Below, in pieces: positions 59,554 through 64,000 of a stretch of DNA of 64,000 bases. The stretch is from positions 2,170,001 through 2,234,000 of the forward strand of contig NC_089452.1 in NCBI RefSeq assembly GCF_026210795.1. Direction: 5' to 3'. Positions within the stretch are counted from its first letter, which is position 1; every line of letters begins with the position of its first letter. Made by a program: the position numbers and the translations under genes. The notes beneath the pieces were generated by a model. That model saw only the letters and a list, made by a program, of their open reading frames with translations. It was not told the origin of the DNA and searched no databases. The stretch is from Rhizophagus irregularis. Lineage: Eukaryota; Glomeromycota; Glomeromycetes; Glomerales; Glomeraceae.

Positions 59554-61107
59554 ATGGTTCTTTTCGTTCCCAAAAGATATATTATAACCTTTTTAACTTT
59601 TTTAACAAAGATGGTAGTAACTGATAAAGACTGTCTTCCACTTATATTTGAAGAACTTCATGATGATAGACGTTCCCTGTATTCTTGTCTATTAGTTAAT
59701 AGACTTTGGTGTAAAACTGTCGTTCCAATTTTATGGAAGGATCCATGGAAGTTCTTAAATAATCTCAAGGATTTTAATAGAGATAAGCTATTTCTCAATA
59801 CTATTCTTTTACATTTATCAGAAGAATCAAAAAATTATTTAAGAAATCAGGATAGCATTAATAAATATATAAACATACCTCAACAACAACAAACTCCATT
59901 ATTTAATTACATTCACTTAATTAAATATATTAGAAAAAAATACCAATGTTTGAATGTCAAAAATATTTGTTATCAACCCTTTTATGATAAATGTATATTG
60001 GAACAAGAAGTTTATAAACTTTTTATCGATAAATGCACTTCCCTTAAATTTTTAGACATCACTGATATTAAGTGTCCGATATACGAGTATCCCGGAGCCG
60101 CGGCTAATCTTTCACGTATTAAAGAATTACAATGTAAAAGTTGTGATGATGAAGAATTCTTCTATGGATTAACTAAGATGTGTAATTTAATAGAAAAGCT
60201 TTGTATTTTATATACAAGTTCGAATCCTGGCCTTGCTAAATTAATAGAAATACAGAAAAATTTAAAATACATAAAAATTTCGGTTAATAGAAATTTTAAC
60301 ATGATGATGAAGTGGGAAGACAAATGTCAAATGATTGACCAAGCTATAATTAAGCATTCTAATAAACTTATATATTTAGATATTCCGATTGAAAGTATAA
60401 GTTTATCCTTTTATATTAATTTTTTTCCAAAATTAATCAATTTACGAACATTTATATTAGATGGTAATATGTTATTTGATACAGGATTAGAAGATCAATT
60501 AGTTTTTTCATCATATACAAAATTACAAGTAATTCATTTAGATTGTGTATCATTTTCTACGGCGAAAAGAATAATACAAAATACTGAACGTAATCTTCAA
60601 ATAATTTGGACGAATAATATTTGTTACAGTACGGTAGAGTTAGTAGATCAATCAAGAAATTTTATTCAGATAATCTATCAAAATTGTCCTTATCTTAAAT
60701 ATGTTAAATTTTCATTAAAAGGTCAATATTTTGAAGAAATTAAACAACTTTTAATAAATTGTAAATTTTTAGAAGGTTTATATATTGACGTGGATAATCA
60801 AATTAATAATTATCTTAATGGGGATGAATTATTAGATATATTAATTAAATTTGCTCCAAATAGTCTTTTTAAATTACAACTTAATTTTTTCGAATTCAAA
60901 ACGAAAAATTTTGAATCATTTTTTAATAAATGGGAAAAACGAAAATCTTTATGGTTATATTTAAATAACGTAAAATTGGATGAAGATTATAAGATTGAAT
61001 TTAAAGATTTGATCAAAAAATATGAGAGTGAGGAAGTTATTAAGAAGTATGAATCTGATGATTATTTAAATTTTATTAATGATTATACAGAATTTATAAC
61101 ATATTAA
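59554..61107 (+). CDS. F-box/LRR protein
   Basis: Intact single-exon gene, 517 aa from ATG 59554 or 498 aa from ATG 59611. The second start (MVVTDKDCLPLIFEEL) puts the F-box at the extreme N-terminus, as is usual in this family, so it is the likelier one. The F-box is DCLPLIFEELHDDRRSLYSC then LVNRLWCKTVVPILWKDPW. The rest is a series of irregular leucine-rich repeats (CTSLKFLDITDIKCPIYEY; LIEIQKNLKYIKISVNRNF; NCPYLKYVKFSLKGQYFEE; NCKFLEGLYIDVDNQ). There is no signal peptide or membrane segment. It is expected to be an SCF ubiquitin-ligase substrate adaptor; substrates are unknown. It belongs to the same expanded family as the pseudogenes at 3473, 54170 and 55570. Confidence 0.87.
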   Translation: MVLFVPKRYIITFLTFLTKMVVTDKDCLPLIFEELHDDRRSLYSCLLVNRLWCKTVVPILWKDPWKFLNNLKDFNRDKLFLNTILLHLSEESKNYLRNQDSINKYINIPQQQQTPLFNYIHLIKYIRKKYQCLNVKNICYQPFYDKCILEQEVYKLFIDKCTSLKFLDITDIKCPIYEYPGAAANLSRIKELQCKSCDDEEFFYGLTKMCNLIEKLCILYTSSNPGLAKLIEIQKNLKYIKISVNRNFNMMMKWEDKCQMIDQAIIKHSNKLIYLDIPIESISLSFYINFFPKLINLRTFILDGNMLFDTGLEDQLVFSSYTKLQVIHLDCVSFSTAKRIIQNTERNLQIIWTNNICYSTVELVDQSRNFIQIIYQNCPYLKYVKFSLKGQYFEEIKQLLINCKFLEGLYIDVDNQINNYLNGDELLDILIKFAPNSLFKLQLNFFEFKTKNFESFFNKWEKRKSLWLYLNNVKLDEDYKIEFKDLIKKYESEEVIKKYESDDYLNFINDYTEFITY

Positions 61108-62805
61108 AAAAATATGGTTCAACATATAATAACTCTCATCGTTGAAACAGGAGCAGAGGCGGGTGAATAGGAATGTTTTATAATCATATTAAATAAGTAA
61201 TTAAGTGATTATAAGAGTAGTATTAATTAACGATGTACTTTTAAATATTCGCAAATAGCTCTCAAATATTATTTTTTTTTTTTTGAAAATTGATATTTAT
61301 TTATCCACGGCGTCTAGTTTTACGTTAGGTTAGGTAGAGGTTGGTTAGATGTTTATCAGTTTATCAGTCATATACTTGAGATTTTTTTTGTGCGACCATA
61401 TATTTATTTTTTTTAATCAATAAAAGTTTCTCTTTTTTTCGTGATAAGATAGGTTATTGTACGTGAGCGAACAACTTTTTTTATATTTAACAAATTACGA
61501 TTGGATCGGAACCGTTGTCGTTGTCACAAATTCTGATCATTTTGAGCCAATAATACCTAATATTTCTTTAATTACAGTTTTTTTTTTAGATGAACTCAAT
61601 TGGCGTAATGTTATCTGAAATTTGAATTTTTTTTAATGAACCTCGATTAAGGCAGGGTTCTGATTTCAACTGACGGAATTTTCATAGTCAGTGAGGTATT
61701 TTTCACAAATTAATATTTTTTTTCATCTTTGTGCATGACGTGTGATAAATTTAAACTCTAACATTTATTAATTTCCTTAAATTTAGGCATCTGTTTAAAA
61801 TAATTCTTTTATAAAAATTTTTTGCATCACACATTAACAAAATTTTGCAATGTCATAACGTTTAGCTTGGTTCGTTATCATGTCCTCTAATATTTTATTT
61901 TTCTCTTATTAACTAATTCATTCTCGTTCCCCTTACATAATAGTGCTTTTCGGAAATATTGTGCTTACTCGTCATTTGTATTAATGATTAAGTACTATAG
62001 CCCTACTTACGCGTAATATCATACCATACACAACCATCACAAGGATGTGCCCACGAGTTTACTAAACATAAGCATCTCGCGCATAGAATCATATCGCCCT
62101 CCCGTTCACTACCTCCCTCTTCCATCATTGTCGCACATTCTCACCACGAGATTAGGGAAAGAAATTAAGGAACAGGGGAATGAATAATTTTATAAAGTTT
62201 ATAAATCCTAAGCCTATCTTAGATTTACCTTTAGAACCCAATTTATACTAAGAAGTGGGGTGTCTAGAAACTCATAGCTATTTTCCTACTAACCCTTGCA
62301 CATGGAGCTTTACTGTATCTTTACAGAAATATATTTCTTATTCCTTTTTTATGTTACCGCATTGGCGTATATTAAAGAACAATGAAATTTTTTTTTCACT
62401 TTTTTTTGAATTTTTGAATTTTTTATTTTTTAAGCCGAAAAGTGATTTTCTAAATTCTAATTTTCTTTTTAAATTATCTTTATAGGCTAATAAAATTTAC
62501 CTCTTGGACTATTTATTTATGTTAATCACATTGTGGGCTTGTATGATTTAGCACTAATAAACAATAAAACATTGGTACGAAATGTGCTGTAATATTTGTC
62601 ATAAATAATTAAATATGCTATAATAATGACATATATATAAGTAGTGTTCGCTCCCGTAAAATTACTGTCATTACTATTATATCACGTGTACAATCATTAT
62701 CTGTTATTATTGGTCGGGAATCATGCTGATTTTGACGGATAGACATTTTTATTTTCATCGGTCTTAATATACCCTTTTGTTTGACTGGCGCAGTAACCTA
62801 GTTAT
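61108..62805. other. AT-rich intergenic
   Basis: No supported gene. Short frames such as 62255-62485 are A/T-run artefacts with no domain features. The TTAGGTTAGGTAG piece near 61325 is too short to be a telomeric tract. Confidence 0.45.
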
Positions 62806-63048
62806 GACTTTCCCAGCGTAACCTGAAAAAAATGTCACGAAAAATCACGTGACATTTTTTTGTCACAACCGTCACACCCCACTGCGCTTCCATTTTCTAT
62901 AAGTATCTGAGGGACTCGGTTTTTTTCGAGTAGGTAAAAACTTATTCGTCACACATTATTCGTCACATGTGCGCCACACTTAATTTTAGTCAAGTTGCGT
63001 AATGCCGGCCATTTCGTGACATTTTTTTCAGGTTACGCTAGGGAAGTC
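62806..63048. mobile_element. MULE-type MITE, 243 bp, with 9-bp target duplication
   Basis: CCTAGTTAT at 62797-62805 and 63049-63057 flanks an element whose ends, GACTTTCCCAGCGTAACC and (inverted) GACTTCCCTAGCGTAACC, pair over about 37 bases with two mismatches and run into TGAAAAAAATGTCACGAAA on both sides. Nine-base duplications suit the Mutator superfamily. The interior has short CGTCACA repeats and no ORF. Confidence 0.87.
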
Positions 63049-63057
63049 CCTAGTTAT

Positions 63058-64000
63058 TGATGTGTCATTCCTGCTAGGGTGACCGATATTTTACCTAACC
63101 AATAACTATAATTTATTTATGCTTTTTATTACACATGTACAAATCATTTTTTTTTCTTTTCTTTACTTCAACAAATATTTTTTTAGTTCTTTAAAGTAAA
63201 CTTACGTTCATGTTTTTTTTACTGCTAATATAAATGTATTGGTAGTAGTAACTAATAAATTTTTACCTGATATTCTAGCTCAGACTATAGATGCCAAAAG
63301 TTAGTCATTAACTGGTTTGTTTATTATAATGCAAATTTATATATTTGTTATTATCAGTTAGTATGTTTGATTCATGTTGTTATATAGCCCTTGTTTAACT
63401 CTTAAACAGTGATAAATCAAATGACTCAGGACATTAGCCATGTAAGGCTAATTGACAAATAATATAGTCATTTGTTTAATCAATCAGAATGAAAAAAAAA
63501 TTATTTGTGTTATTTTAATAAATTTTTTAAAAAAAACTCATTTTTTTTTATTAAAATTCCGCAGTAAAAAATTTTTTAACAAAACACTAACTACACGCCG
63601 GGGAGAGGCTACCCAACAAAATTTAGCGATCACGTGATTTTTTCTCTGTCACATCACATTTTATCATCACATTGTGCGTAACGTAACCATAACACTTAGA
63701 AAAATTAGAAAAATAAAAAAAATAAATAAAGTTTTTTTTTTTGTAACAACTTAGAAAAAAAAGGAAGTTTTTATAACAACTTAGAAAAAAAGGGGATTTA
63801 TTTTTTTTTTAAGACAATTATAAAAGAACAAAGTAATATAATTATACAGTAATTATGGTAACTACGCCATGGGAAAAACTTCTGATTAGATAACTCGTAA
63901 TCACCAACACTTATATTTCCATATTTGGCTAAATATGAGAAACCAAGCTTTGTAGTAGTGTATTATTGCGTCACAACAAGCTAATGTATCCGGAAAGATA
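63058..64000. other. AT-rich end of window
   Basis: No supported gene. A GGAAGTTTTTATAACAACTT / GGGATTTATT repeat block based on AACTTAGAAAAA occurs three times between 63690 and 63800. Confidence 0.4.

Noticed and set aside
61320-61350. Telomeric TTAGG-type repeat
   Set aside because: Only two or three imperfect copies in the middle of ordinary sequence.
63452-63637. 61-codon ORF near the window end
   Set aside because: It arises in A/T runs and shows no domain, codon or context support.

Overview
The window looks like nuclear DNA of an arbuscular mycorrhizal fungus, most likely Rhizophagus or a close relative. This is inferred from the very AT-rich, intron-rich sequence, the protein families (serine/threonine kinases with an H-x-D-F-H-x-G-N catalytic loop, F-box/LRR proteins, Sel1-repeat proteins, AIG1-type GTPases, 3CxxC zinc-finger proteins, MULE transposases) and the heavy load of small transposons. 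No rRNA gene, functional tRNA gene or CRISPR array was seen.

Layout. 0.7-1.8 kb: four-exon AIG1-type GTPase with a GC-AG intron through its P-loop. 3.5-4.1 kb: F-box/LRR remnant split by a MITE. 5.3-6.6 kb (minus): 3CxxC zinc-finger gene whose near copy lies inverted at 36.5-37.9 kb; a more distant relative is at 38.4-39.3 kb. 8.8-12.2 kb: two tandem intronless genes fusing Smr-like and Sel1 domains. 15.8-16.7 and 21.6-21.9 kb: arrays of hairpin-bearing intron units. 18.0-20.9 kb (minus): decayed ORF-only retroelement with a perfect 16-bp target duplication. 23.1-27.8 kb (minus): kinase gene containing the most unusual object here, a 3-kb array of 32 putative 3-nt exons plus one 1-nt exon. 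28.7-29.2 kb: 20-bp minisatellite. 32.8-35.0 kb: nucleotidyltransferase-like gene. 39.8-42.4 kb: nested small transposons, including a hAT-like MITE and a tRNA-derived SINE. 42.8-45.7 kb: intact copy of the ORF-only retroelement plus a truncated copy at the same target site. 46.1-51.0 kb: Mutator-like transposon with a frameshifted transposase gene carrying a mariner-like MITE. 52.2-53.8 kb: second kinase. 55.6-57.0 kb: F-box pseudogene. 59.6-61.1 kb: intact F-box/LRR gene. 57.4 and 62.8 kb: further MITEs.

The main result concerns the kinase gene. Acidic N-terminal exons and the kinase-domain exons are out of phase if joined directly. Between them lies a tandem array whose roughly 95-bp unit carries, on the coding strand, a TAG or CAG acceptor, three nucleotides and a GTAAGT-type donor, mostly with a CTAAC branch-point motif. 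Reading the 32 triplets plus the single nucleotide in the phase set by the flanking exons gives 33 stop-free codons that join the kinase domain in frame; the complete model sums to 1362 nt (453 aa plus stop). Each triplet is frame-neutral, so inclusion could vary freely. This is inference from sequence and needs transcript data.

Splice coordinates were read by eye from consensus sites and reading frames. Family assignments rest on visible motifs, not on database searches.
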